Source of the DNA: Planctomycetales bacterium 10988
GTDB lineage: Bacteria; Planctomycetota; Planctomycetia; Pirellulales; Pb10988
Assembly: GCA_009664345.1 (NCBI GenBank)
Contig: CP043547.1
Coordinates: 3,438,709 to 3,502,708, forward strand
DNA length: 64,000 nucleotides
Reading direction: 5' to 3'
Shown here in pieces: positions 36,740-45,283 of the stretch. Every line of letters starts with the position of its first letter. The stretch's first letter is position 1. The notes beneath the pieces are model-generated. The model saw only the letters and a list, made by a program, of their open reading frames with translations, did not search any database and was not told where the DNA came from. The position numbers were made by a program, and so were the translations under genes.

Positions 36740-37689
36740 GTTCCTTACTTGTCTTGGGTGGAACGGGATTTGTAGGTAAATACCTCCTTCAAAATGCAGA
36801 CTTAACCAGTTATCAAACTATTTATGTTTTGACACGAGATCGTCATAAGGCTTTCAGTTTACTTGGATCGAAGCCTGTTAAATATATAGAGGCGGAGCTT
36901 TCAAATATAAGCGTGATAGCTAAGGTCTTGGAAGAAGGAATGGATATTGTGAACCTTCTCCGTCCGCCTTCGTGCAATCTGTCAGCTTTTATCAAATCTT
37001 TGTGTTCAATTCTTTTGGCAGCAAACGAAAAGAAGGCTCGACGATTTCTTCATTGTGGAACTGCGGCAGTTGTAGGTCGATCAAGTCAAACTCTTATTGA
37101 TGAAACAACTTCTTGTCATCCTTTTACGGACTATGAAAAAGATCAATTTGCTATTGAAAAAAGGGTTTGTTCCCTGCCTGTGAATCATTTGGAAATAGTT
37201 ACTCTACGTCCTACCGCGATTTTTGGACCAGGTGGAAAGAATTTACTTTCTTTAGCGGATAGAATCACTTCGTCTTCAACCATGAAACAAGTTTCGATGC
37301 GGTGGTTTCAGCAAGATCGTACGATGAATCTTGTGCCTGTGGGTACTGTGGCTGAAGCGATTTCTTTTTTATGTAAGTTTACAGGCAATCTTCAAGGTGA
37401 GATCTTTCAGATCTCTACTGATCAGGAAGCTTTGAATCAGTATCGATTGCTAGAAAAATGGATTGTTTCTCGGCTGAATTGTGCTAACATTTCGAACCTT
37501 CAGCCACAGCGGCCAGATTGGTTCTTTTCCCTTGTTTCAAGGGGTTTGGGTCGCTCGAATATTGCCCCTCATCGACGCTATTCTGCGGACAAACTTTACT
37601 CTCTCGGCTTTCAATCCAAGGTTTCTTTTGAACAAGCTTTAGAAGAGTTTCTTGATTGGTATTTAACTACCAAGACGATGGCTGCTTAA
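36736..37689 (+). CDS. NAD-dependent epimerase/dehydratase-like SDR
   Basis: A 317-residue extended SDR with GGTGFVGKYLL at the N-terminus, LHCGTAAVVGRSS and TLRPTAIFGPGGKNL in the core. The usual YxxxK is represented by YEKDQFAIEKRV, which is looser, so catalysis is uncertain. It probably modifies a nucleotide sugar of the cluster. Its ATG overlaps the stop of the membrane protein gene (ATGA). Confidence 0.75.
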   Translation: MSSLLVLGGTGFVGKYLLQNADLTSYQTIYVLTRDRHKAFSLLGSKPVKYIEAELSNISVIAKVLEEGMDIVNLLRPPSCNLSAFIKSLCSILLAANEKKARRFLHCGTAAVVGRSSQTLIDETTSCHPFTDYEKDQFAIEKRVCSLPVNHLEIVTLRPTAIFGPGGKNLLSLADRITSSSTMKQVSMRWFQQDRTMNLVPVGTVAEAISFLCKFTGNLQGEIFQISTDQEALNQYRLLEKWIVSRLNCANISNLQPQRPDWFFSLVSRGLGRSNIAPHRRYSADKLYSLGFQSKVSFEQALEEFLDWYLTTKTMAA

Positions 37690-37721
37690 ATCATTTTCGA
37701 ATCTATAGAGAAGTTGGTATT

Positions 37722-38924
37722 ATGCGTGTTCTCATTGTGCTAAGGACGCTTGATCCAAAGATTGGTGGTGGAACAACCGAGCGAACCTTTCATCTCTGTC
37801 GAGAGTTGGTTCGAAAAGGGGTGAATGTCAATTTAATTACCCTGGATCTCGGTCTTGATGAAGAACGGCGACAGGCATTAAGTGGGGTGAATATTTTAGC
37901 TTTGCCTTGTTTATGGAAACGCTTTTATTTTCCAAAGTTTCTGTTAAGTAAGATTCGAGCTTTTGTTTTATTGAGCGATGTTGTTCATTTTGTCGGACAT
38001 TGGAGTGTATTAAATCTCTTGGTCTGGCGAGAGGCTCGTAAATATGAAGTTCCTTTTCTTTTAAATCCAGCAGGTGAGTTTAAAATTGTTGGACGGTCCC
38101 GGCCTTTAAAACAATTGTTCGATTTCTTTTTTGGCCAACGGATGAAGGAAGAGGCGAAAGGTTATCTAGCGGTTACGGCTCAAGAGAAAGAAGAGTTTAC
38201 CCAACAGGGTCTCAATCCTTTACGGTGTGACATCGTTCCGAACGGGGTTGATCCTGAGCAGTTTAATACACAGCCAACTTGCGATCTTTATCAGAAATAT
38301 CATCTTCCTCGAAAGCCATATCTATTTTTTATGGGACGTCTGGAGCCGATCAAAGGGCCTGACCTTTTACTTGAAGCCTTTGTTCAGATTGCCAATGATT
38401 TTTCAGAGATTCAACTTGTCTATGGTGGGGCTGATAATGGACTGCTTTCTACCTTGCAAAGAAAGGCAAAAGAGCCCGGCCTTCAAGGGCGAGTGCATTT
38501 CCCCGGGCTGATTGCGTATGACGATCGCGAGACAGTTTATCGGGCGGCTGAAGCGGTCGTGATTCCGTCGCGGCGTGAGATGATGTCGCTTGTTGTCTTG
38601 GAGGCGGGGTTGTGCCGCCGTCCGGTGTTGCTGACTTCGACATGTGGGTTTGAAGCTTTGGAAGAAGCCGAGGCCGGCTGGACGGTGGAACCTACTGTCG
38701 AAGGGCTGGCTGCTGGGCTGCAAGCATTGCTGGCATCGGCAGAAGAACAGGCACTCCGTGCCGAACGGCTTGAGCAACTTGTGCTTGCGGAATACACCTG
38801 GGAAGTGATCGGTCAGCGGCATTTAGAAATTTATTCTCGACTTCTTTCCAAAAGTGATGCTAATCTTGAGATAAGTGAGAATGAATCAGATAATCTTACC
38901 CAGATTAACAAATCTGCAGCCTAG
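37722..38924 (+). CDS. Glycosyltransferase family 4
   Basis: A 400-residue GT-B enzyme. Start MRVLIVLRTLDPKIGGGTTERT with the Gly-rich loop; VPNGVDPEQF, YLFFMGRLEPIKGPDLLLEAF split at its turn, and PSRREMMSLVVLEAGLCRRPVL (the E-x7-E donor motif, with two residues of variation). Last gene of the plus-strand cluster. GC content clearly rises from about position 38480 to the end compared with the first two thirds, which may mark a recombination edge. Confidence 0.85.
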   Translation: MRVLIVLRTLDPKIGGGTTERTFHLCRELVRKGVNVNLITLDLGLDEERRQALSGVNILALPCLWKRFYFPKFLLSKIRAFVLLSDVVHFVGHWSVLNLLVWREARKYEVPFLLNPAGEFKIVGRSRPLKQLFDFFFGQRMKEEAKGYLAVTAQEKEEFTQQGLNPLRCDIVPNGVDPEQFNTQPTCDLYQKYHLPRKPYLFFMGRLEPIKGPDLLLEAFVQIANDFSEIQLVYGGADNGLLSTLQRKAKEPGLQGRVHFPGLIAYDDRETVYRAAEAVVIPSRREMMSLVVLEAGLCRRPVLLTSTCGFEALEEAEAGWTVEPTVEGLAAGLQALLASAEEQALRAERLEQLVLAEYTWEVIGQRHLEIYSRLLSKSDANLEISENESDNLTQINKSAA

Positions 38925-39246
38925 GCCGAATTGAGGCAACTTTTCAACAAGTGCCTTAAAATTAGGCAATCTTTCGAGGCAAAGAAGAATTTTTGAGCGA
39001 ATCCAAAAATTTCTTATCCTGATTTGCCTGGACTATCCATCTTAAATCCTTTTTCTGCTATGAGTTAGCTCGGTAACTCTCCTAGGGGCGAGTCTGCAAA
39101 AATTGTTGACGGTATACCGTTTGCAGATTTATGAGTTAATGTTGAGAGTACCGTTACAGATTACCTTGTCTGTAAGGTTGATCGTCGATCGAACTCACCA
39201 TCCATCTCGCAGTCATTGCGTTCGCCCCCAAAGTGAGCAGGCCCCT
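38925..39246. other. Intergenic gap with possible promoter and operator
   Basis: These 322 bp end the glycan cluster. No gene is visible. The only notable part is 39093-39134, listed separately. No T-rich terminator follows the last glycosyltransferase gene. Confidence 0.45.
39093..39134 (+). promoter_or_regulatory. Possible promoter with palindromic operator
   Basis: A TTGACG box (39106-39111) and, 18 nt on, TATGAG (39130-39135) could be -35 and -10. A perfect 12-bp palindrome ACGGTATACCGT (39109-39120) overlaps the -35 box, and TCTGCAAA/TTTGCAGA (39093-39100, 39120-39127) form a second inverted repeat around it. It would control the transglutaminase-like gene at 39247. Boxes are imperfect. 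Confidence 0.35.
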
Positions 39247-42200
39247 ATGCTTGTTTCGTTGCATCATATTACGCATTATCGTTACGATCGCTCCATCGCC
39301 CTTGGGCCGCAAGTGATCCGTTTGCGACCGGCTCCCCATTGCCGCACCCCGATCCGCAGCTATTCGCTCCGGATTACCCCGCAGGAACATTTTCTCAACT
39401 GGCAACAAGACCCGCAGGGCAACTATATGGCCCGGTTGGTCTTTCCGGAAAAGACTCGTGAATTTCGAGTCGAAGTCGATATCGTGGCGGAGTTGATCGC
39501 TATCAATCCGTTTGATTTCTTCTTGGAAGATTCGGCATCTCAGTACCCGGTGAAGTACACGGAAGTTCAAAAGAAAGAGCTAGAGCCTTTCTTAGAGAAG
39601 ATGACTCCGGGGCCGTTGTTGAAAGAATTGATTGACAAGTTCAAAGATCACAAAGGCGAGACTAACGACTTTTTGGTCATGGTCAATCGTGCGATTCAAC
39701 AGCGGGTGAATTACCTTATTCGCCTGGAACCGGGGATTCAAGCTCCGGAAGAAACCTTGGAAAAAGGTTGTGGTTCTTGCCGCGATAGTGCTTGGCTGTT
39801 GGTCAATTTAATGAGGCACCTGGGGATTGCTGCTCGGTTTGTCTCGGGCTATCTCATTCAATTGCAATCCGATCCCGATGAAACGCTTGATGGCCCTGAT
39901 GGTCCTGAAAATGACTTTACCGATCTTCATGCTTGGACGGAAGTTTATTTGCCGGGTGCCGGTTGGGTCGGGCTGGATGCCACTTCCGGTTTGATGGCGG
40001 CAGAAGGGCATATTCCGCTGGCCTGTAATTCCGATCCTCCGAATGCCGCGGCGATCTCCGGGGCGATTGAGCCTTGCGAATCGACGATGCACTTTGAGAT
40101 GCACGTCAAACGCTTGAAGGAACCGCCTCGCACTACCAAGCCTTACACCGATGAGCAGTGGCACGCGATTCATGAATTAGGTCAAAAGGTCGATGCTCAG
40201 TTGCAGGCGGATGATGTCCGGTTGCGAATGGGTGGCGAACCGACCTTTATTTCCGCAGACAATCGAGACGCCGACGAGTGGAACACCGGGGCCGTTGGTC
40301 AGGAGAAACAAACCAAAGGGGCTAAGTTGCTGGAACGCCTTCGTCAGCGCTATGGGGCGAATGGGCTGGTGCATTTTGGCCAGGGGAAATGGTATCCCGG
40401 CGAACCGTTGCCGCGTTGGGTCTATAACCTTTACTGGCGAACGGATGGTGAGCCGTTGTGGAGCGATCCCAGTCTTTTCGCCATGGAAGCCAAGGATTAT
40501 GGCCAAACGATTGAGCAGGCCCGCGAATGGCTGGAAGTTCTCACCGAGAAGCTGAATGTCGATTCTCGCTATATCCGGGATGCGTACGAAAACCCCTTGG
40601 AATATATCGACGAAGAGCGAAAAGTCCCTGTTAATGTCAAACCCGGCGATGTGAAACTCGATGATCCGCAAGAACGGGCACGTATTGCCAAGCTCTTTGA
40701 CACACAACTTAGTAAGCCGACGGGCTTCGTCTTGCCGCTGGATCGCCGCCGCTTCAGCCCCGCCCGTTGGGTGACAGGCCCGTGGATGACGCGATCGGAA
40801 CGCCTTCTGCTTTTGGCAGGGGATTCGCCAGTGGGTTTGCGTTTGCCGGTGGCTTCTTTGCCGTATTTGCCGGAAAACGAATTCCCTTGGCTCTATCCGC
40901 AAGACCCGACCGAACGTCGATCGCCGCTCAGTTCACAGCGTCGCCGCGTGGCGGTGGGGGCAAGTTCGACGCCGCGACAGATGATTCGTCCGCAATTGCC
41001 GGATGATGAGTTTGTCATGCCGGAGGAAATGGACCCGCTGAAGGAAGAAGAACTTACCGAAGAAGATCGCGAGAAGTGGGAAGCGAAGAAAAAGAACATC
41101 GTCTTCGATCTCTATACTGCTTTATGTGTGGAAATTCGCGATGGCTGCTTGCGGGTCTTTTTGCCGCCGACGCGGAGCCTGGAAGATTTTGTCGATCTGA
41201 TCAACGCGATCGAAGCGGCTTCCGCCGAATGTGAGATGCCACTGGTGATCGAAGGCTATGGGCCTCCGCCGGATTCGAGAATTCAAAAGCTTTCGCTTGC
41301 TCCCGATCCCGGCGTGCTGGAGATCAATGTTCATCCGCTCGATACATGGGAAGAACTCGTTGAGCTGAACGAAGGGCTTTATCGCGATGCCCAGCGTGCG
41401 GGACTGACGGCTGACAAACATATGCTCGATGGGCGTTATGCCGGCTCCGGGGGTGGCGCCCATGTGACGTTGGGTGGTCCGACGCCGTTGGATAGTCCGT
41501 TCCTTCGCCGTCCTGATTTGCTCAAGAGTATGCTGGCGTACTGGGTGAATCATCCGTCGCTTTCGTATACTTTTTCGAGTCTCTTCATCGGGCCGACCAG
41601 CCAAGCTCCGCGAATCGATGAAGCCCGGCATGAAAGCGTCTACGAATTGGAAATCGCTTTCCAACAGATTAATGATGATCTGCCTTGCCCGCCGTGGTTA
41701 GTGGATCGGGTCTTCCGCAATCTGCTGACGGACCTGACCGGGAATACGCACCGTTCCGAATTCTGTATCGACAAGCTTTATTCGCCGGATAGTTCCAGCG
41801 GTCGCTTGGGGATTTTAGAGCTGCGGGCTTTTGAAATGCAGCCGCATCCGCACGCGAACTTGGTGCAACAACTCCTCGTTCGGGCGATTGTGGCCCGTTG
41901 TTGGCGAGAGAAATATCGGGCACCGCTGAAGCATTGGGGGCAAGAACTCCACGACCGCTTCATGCTGCCTTATTATTTAATGAAGGATTTGCGGTGGGTC
42001 GTCAATGATTTGAATGACCACGGCTTCCCGTTCCGTTTGGAATGGTTCCAACCACACCTCGGTTTCCGTTTTCCGGTCTTTGGCTCGATTGAGTTCAAAG
42101 GGATTGAGCTGGAAATTCAGGCGGCTTTAGAACCTTGGAACGTCCTCGGTGAAGAACCCGGCGGTGGGGGAACGACTCGCTTTGTCGATTCCTCGGTCGA

Positions 42201-42606
42201 ACGGGTTCAGGTGCGTGTCCGCGGATTCGACCCCGACCGTTATATTGTCTCTTGTAATAATCGCCGTGTTCCGCTGCATAAGGCGGATGCGATTGATGAT
42301 TATGTCGGGGGGGTTCGCTTCCGAGCGTGGCAACCGCCGAACTGTTTACATCCGACGATTCCAGTGCAGGCTCCGTTGGTGTTTGATATTATTGACACTT
42401 GGCATTGCAAGGCCGTCGCGGGTTGCACTTATCACGTGAGTCATCCCGGTGGACGTTCGCACGAGGATCAACCGATCAACGCCCGGGCCGCCGAGACCCG
42501 TCGTCGTGCCCGCTTCTTCCCGCATGGTCATACCCCCGGAGCGGTCCAGATCCCTTCGAACGAATTTAATCAATTTATGCCGCACACTCTCGACATGCGG
42601 TTTTAA
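39247..42606 (+). CDS. Transglutaminase-like/DUF2126 fusion protein
   Basis: An 1119-residue protein. N-terminal transglutaminase-type beta domain (about 1-100, HHITHYRYD start), transglutaminase core at about 140-260 with KGCGSCRDSAWLL (Cys), DLHAWTEVYLPGAGWVGLDATSG split as His and Asp parts, giving a complete Cys-His-Asp triad. After a linker, the C-terminal 700 residues are DUF2126, regarded as an amidoligase-like domain (RLGILELRAFEMQPHP is a landmark). In other bacteria such proteins sit with ATP-grasp and alpha-E genes in a peptide-modifying system; none of these partners is visible here. Start ATG 39247 preserves the beta domain; the open frame extends upstream. Confidence 0.88.
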   Translation: MLVSLHHITHYRYDRSIALGPQVIRLRPAPHCRTPIRSYSLRITPQEHFLNWQQDPQGNYMARLVFPEKTREFRVEVDIVAELIAINPFDFFLEDSASQYPVKYTEVQKKELEPFLEKMTPGPLLKELIDKFKDHKGETNDFLVMVNRAIQQRVNYLIRLEPGIQAPEETLEKGCGSCRDSAWLLVNLMRHLGIAARFVSGYLIQLQSDPDETLDGPDGPENDFTDLHAWTEVYLPGAGWVGLDATSGLMAAEGHIPLACNSDPPNAAAISGAIEPCESTMHFEMHVKRLKEPPRTTKPYTDEQWHAIHELGQKVDAQLQADDVRLRMGGEPTFISADNRDADEWNTGAVGQEKQTKGAKLLERLRQRYGANGLVHFGQGKWYPGEPLPRWVYNLYWRTDGEPLWSDPSLFAMEAKDYGQTIEQAREWLEVLTEKLNVDSRYIRDAYENPLEYIDEERKVPVNVKPGDVKLDDPQERARIAKLFDTQLSKPTGFVLPLDRRRFSPARWVTGPWMTRSERLLLLAGDSPVGLRLPVASLPYLPENEFPWLYPQDPTERRSPLSSQRRRVAVGASSTPRQMIRPQLPDDEFVMPEEMDPLKEEELTEEDREKWEAKKKNIVFDLYTALCVEIRDGCLRVFLPPTRSLEDFVDLINAIEAASAECEMPLVIEGYGPPPDSRIQKLSLAPDPGVLEINVHPLDTWEELVELNEGLYRDAQRAGLTADKHMLDGRYAGSGGGAHVTLGGPTPLDSPFLRRPDLLKSMLAYWVNHPSLSYTFSSLFIGPTSQAPRIDEARHESVYELEIAFQQINDDLPCPPWLVDRVFRNLLTDLTGNTHRSEFCIDKLYSPDSSSGRLGILELRAFEMQPHPHANLVQQLLVRAIVARCWREKYRAPLKHWGQELHDRFMLPYYLMKDLRWVVNDLNDHGFPFRLEWFQPHLGFRFPVFGSIEFKGIELEIQAALEPWNVLGEEPGGGGTTRFVDSSVERVQVRVRGFDPDRYIVSCNNRRVPLHKADAIDDYVGGVRFRAWQPPNCLHPTIPVQAPLVFDIIDTWHCKAVAGCTYHVSHPGGRSHEDQPINARAAETRRRARFFPHGHTPGAVQIPSNEFNQFMPHTLDMRF

Positions 42607-42634
42607 ATAAAACTTTTATTCGATCTATAAATAG

Positions 42635-42673
42635 AAAAGGCGGACCTGTTTTCATAAGCGGGTCCGCTTTTTT
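42635..42673 (+). terminator. Rho-independent terminator after the transglutaminase gene
   Basis: The 12-bp stem AAAAGGCGGACC (42635-42646) and GGTCCGC with a T run (42661-42673) ends the transcript. Confidence 0.9.
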
Positions 42674-42757
42674 ATTGTTTTTCAGTGCAAAAAGTTTTAA
42701 TTTTCATCGATCACCGGGTTCGGTGATTATAGATAAGGCTGAAAGGAAGAGTCAGAG

Positions 42758-43123
42758 ATGGAGACTGACAAAGAGAACTTTCGAGCGACTGCAAGAATTT
42801 TTATTGAAGTGGACAATCTAGAAACTGCCAAGGAGGCGGCTTCGGAGATTATCAATAAACTACCTGAGGGACTTGCGATAGAGAGAAAAGTTTTAGAGCA
42901 ATATTGGAAAATTCCAGAATATTACGAACTCTTTCTAGAACTACAAACTCAAGGAATTTCGTTCGCTGAAATGTTTCATCGGCTTCAATCTTTGGCTACA
43001 AAATGGAAATGCCACCATACCGAATTTGATCTCGATGCGATGTGGACTCCTGAGGTAGGAGGAGCCTTTGTCCAGCCTCAAGTTAGGTGGGCTCATATTA
43101 ATTGTTTCATCGATCGCCAATAG
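42758..43123 (+). CDS. Hypothetical protein
   Basis: A 121-residue soluble protein with a predicted alpha/beta pattern (ATARIFIEVDNLETAKEAASEI as strand then helix) and a strongly aromatic C-terminus (MWTPEVGG, VRWAHINCF). I do not recognise the family; the size and the neighbouring TIR gene fit a stand-alone immunity-like or sensor protein, which is guesswork. A ribosome site (AAAGGAAGA) precedes the ATG. It converges with the TIR gene, 3 bp apart. Confidence 0.6.
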   Translation: METDKENFRATARIFIEVDNLETAKEAASEIINKLPEGLAIERKVLEQYWKIPEYYELFLELQTQGISFAEMFHRLQSLATKWKCHHTEFDLDAMWTPEVGGAFVQPQVRWAHINCFIDRQ

Positions 43124-43126
43124 ATT

Positions 43127-45283
43127 TTATTGAACCAACTGACTCGGTTGCAGTAGTTCCGATGGGGGAGCGAGGCGGTTCGGAGAGATGAGCGGGACGA
43201 CGTGGACAAAGTCCGGGCCACGCATTTCGAGGGCGGTTCGCCATTCTTGTTCCACTCGCTTGGAGCGATTCGCCGCCGGGGACCAGAAGAGATAGAGAAT
43301 GTCCCGCGTATCGATTTCGTTTTTGAAGGTTTCATCCCAAGCGGCATCGGTTTCGTCGGAGCCTTTGTGTAAGACATCCCAGTTCGGAATCGCCGTCGCG
43401 ACACGGCCGAGGTAATTGGCCACGCGTTGGCGGTCTTCCTCGGCATAACAAGCCAAGACCCGCTGGCAGCGTTTCATCCGGGCGGGGAGGCGAATCGGGG
43501 CCGTTTCCTTTTGCCCAACGCGTAGCCCTAAATAAAGACGGGCGACCAAAATTCCAGCGATCTCTAAAGAGACTTGACCGGAATGGACCGTGCGGCGGGC
43601 ATTGCCAGGGATATTAATGAAGAAGTTCGCATTACCGATCTCTTCATCCCAAATCAAACAATCGATCGGGTCTTCGACCTGAAGCCCATCGACTTGCAGA
43701 TGCGCGGTGAGGGCCAAAGCATGCGGATCGAGGTCCGCCGGCTTGGAGCGAATCGGCACGACTTGCTGTTTATAGGCTCGCCGGGCACGACTCAAAACCA
43801 CCGGGCGATGTTCTTTAATATGTGCCCAAGCATCCAACAGGTAGCTATTGCCAGGGAGCATGGTCCCCGGAGCCGTCAGCGAGAATTCCAGCTCTTCGGA
43901 AAGTGGACGTGGCAACAAGATGCCATCTTCGAGTTCCTCGGTCGATTTGGGTTGCGAATCCCAAGAGACGGAAGTGGCGGAATCGCCAGTGTCGATTTCC
44001 ATTTCATCCGCGGTAAAGATCGAAATGGCCGTGTCGGAGGGGTCGTGACTGTTGAAGTATTGTTCGCCATTTTCTTCCGCTAAGGTGAGTGCGGAATCCT
44101 CCGAAGGTTCTTCTTCCTGCGAGGTCTTGTCCGATTCGTTCGTGTCCTCATTTTGCAAAGCGAGGAAGGTTTCCAGCAACATCGTCTTGCGTTTGCCTTC
44201 ATCGGTGGGAAGTTGGCTGGCAAACGGAGTCGGCGGCTCGTGATCTGCCTCAGGGTCTTGGAAGATCTCGGCTAATGCATCTTGATTTTGCGAGACCGGC
44301 TCCAAGGTTTCGATCTCGTCTTCAACCTCTTGTTGATCGGAGTCGGAAGCCGCTGTCTCTTCTTGAAGTCCTTCCAACGAAGAACTCACTGTCTGTTCGA
44401 CCGCGTCATCGGATGCCTCGGGAAGGCTGGAGGCCGAGGAACCTTCGAGCGGGGAAAGGCTGGAATCTTCCGAAGATTGCCGGTAAGGATTTTCATCGAC
44501 TTCCGTTTGGCTGGTATCCGTGACGATCCAGCTACCCGGTTCATCCACGGAAATCTGCGAATCAACCAGAATACTCGATCCCGGTTCCGTAAAGCTATCC
44601 GCTTCTGCATCTTCCAAGACGTGCCGTGCTCGGGCTTCCTGACTGGAGATTTTCGTATCTTCAAAGTAATAAGGGGAATTTTTCTCGGAACCCTCTTCGA
44701 CAAGTGCCGAATCGTGCGAAGAATCATCCCCTTGTTGTGCGGCGGTTCCTTCTTGCGATTTGTTTGTCGCTTCGGAATCAACCCGCTTTTGAATATCCAG
44801 CAAATCTTGAGTGCTGATGTCCCCGCTACCCGAGGAGCCTTCATGATCCTCGTCGATTTCTGCCAGGACGCTCCCTTCGATTTCTTCGTCGCTGACCTCA
44901 TTGGGGTCTTCGTCAAAGGTCGGAGCCAAATAGGCCATTGAAGAACCAGGTTCGACGATTTCTTTTTCTTCGGAGCCGGAACCGTTAGAAGACGCAGGGG
45001 CGGGAATCCTACTGCTTGAGGACTCGGATTTGCCCAGGGGTTCGCCAAAAGTGGTTGCCAGGTCTTCGCTCTGTTCAGAGGTCTCAACAGAAGAGACCGC
45101 CGCTTCTTCCCGTTCTTGAGTTGGAGAAGCTTCCAAAGTAGGAGAAACCGGCTTCTGATCCGAGATAGGGGCGGATTCCGAGGGCGAATCGTTTGACCCA
45201 GCGCGTTTGCTATCCGGGCTGAGGATCAGCCACAGAGCGAGAAGTAACGAGCTGATCATGAGAAAGACGAGAAGCGGTATCAC
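43127..45283 (-). CDS. Membrane-anchored TIR-domain protein
   Basis: A 718-residue protein. Residues 4-22 form one membrane helix, then a very acidic, Ser/Glu-rich low-complexity linker (about 28-470). A beta-rich domain (about 480-600) contains LTAHLQVDGLQVEDP and FFINIPGNARRTVHSG; I do not know its family. Residues 605-718 look like a TIR_2-type domain: RVLACYAEEDRQRV, then WDVLHKG, then DILYLFWSP and VEQEWRTALE, with E680 where NAD-cleaving TIR domains have their catalytic Glu. It may be a NADase or a signalling adaptor at the inner face of the membrane. Distant resemblance only, so TIR is likely but not certain. Confidence 0.72.
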   Translation of the reverse strand: MIPLLVFLMISSLLLALWLILSPDSKRAGSNDSPSESAPISDQKPVSPTLEASPTQEREEAAVSSVETSEQSEDLATTFGEPLGKSESSSSRIPAPASSNGSGSEEKEIVEPGSSMAYLAPTFDEDPNEVSDEEIEGSVLAEIDEDHEGSSGSGDISTQDLLDIQKRVDSEATNKSQEGTAAQQGDDSSHDSALVEEGSEKNSPYYFEDTKISSQEARARHVLEDAEADSFTEPGSSILVDSQISVDEPGSWIVTDTSQTEVDENPYRQSSEDSSLSPLEGSSASSLPEASDDAVEQTVSSSLEGLQEETAASDSDQQEVEDEIETLEPVSQNQDALAEIFQDPEADHEPPTPFASQLPTDEGKRKTMLLETFLALQNEDTNESDKTSQEEEPSEDSALTLAEENGEQYFNSHDPSDTAISIFTADEMEIDTGDSATSVSWDSQPKSTEELEDGILLPRPLSEELEFSLTAPGTMLPGNSYLLDAWAHIKEHRPVVLSRARRAYKQQVVPIRSKPADLDPHALALTAHLQVDGLQVEDPIDCLIWDEEIGNANFFINIPGNARRTVHSGQVSLEIAGILVARLYLGLRVGQKETAPIRLPARMKRCQRVLACYAEEDRQRVANYLGRVATAIPNWDVLHKGSDETDAAWDETFKNEIDTRDILYLFWSPAANRSKRVEQEWRTALEMRGPDFVHVVPLISPNRLAPPSELLQPSQLVQ

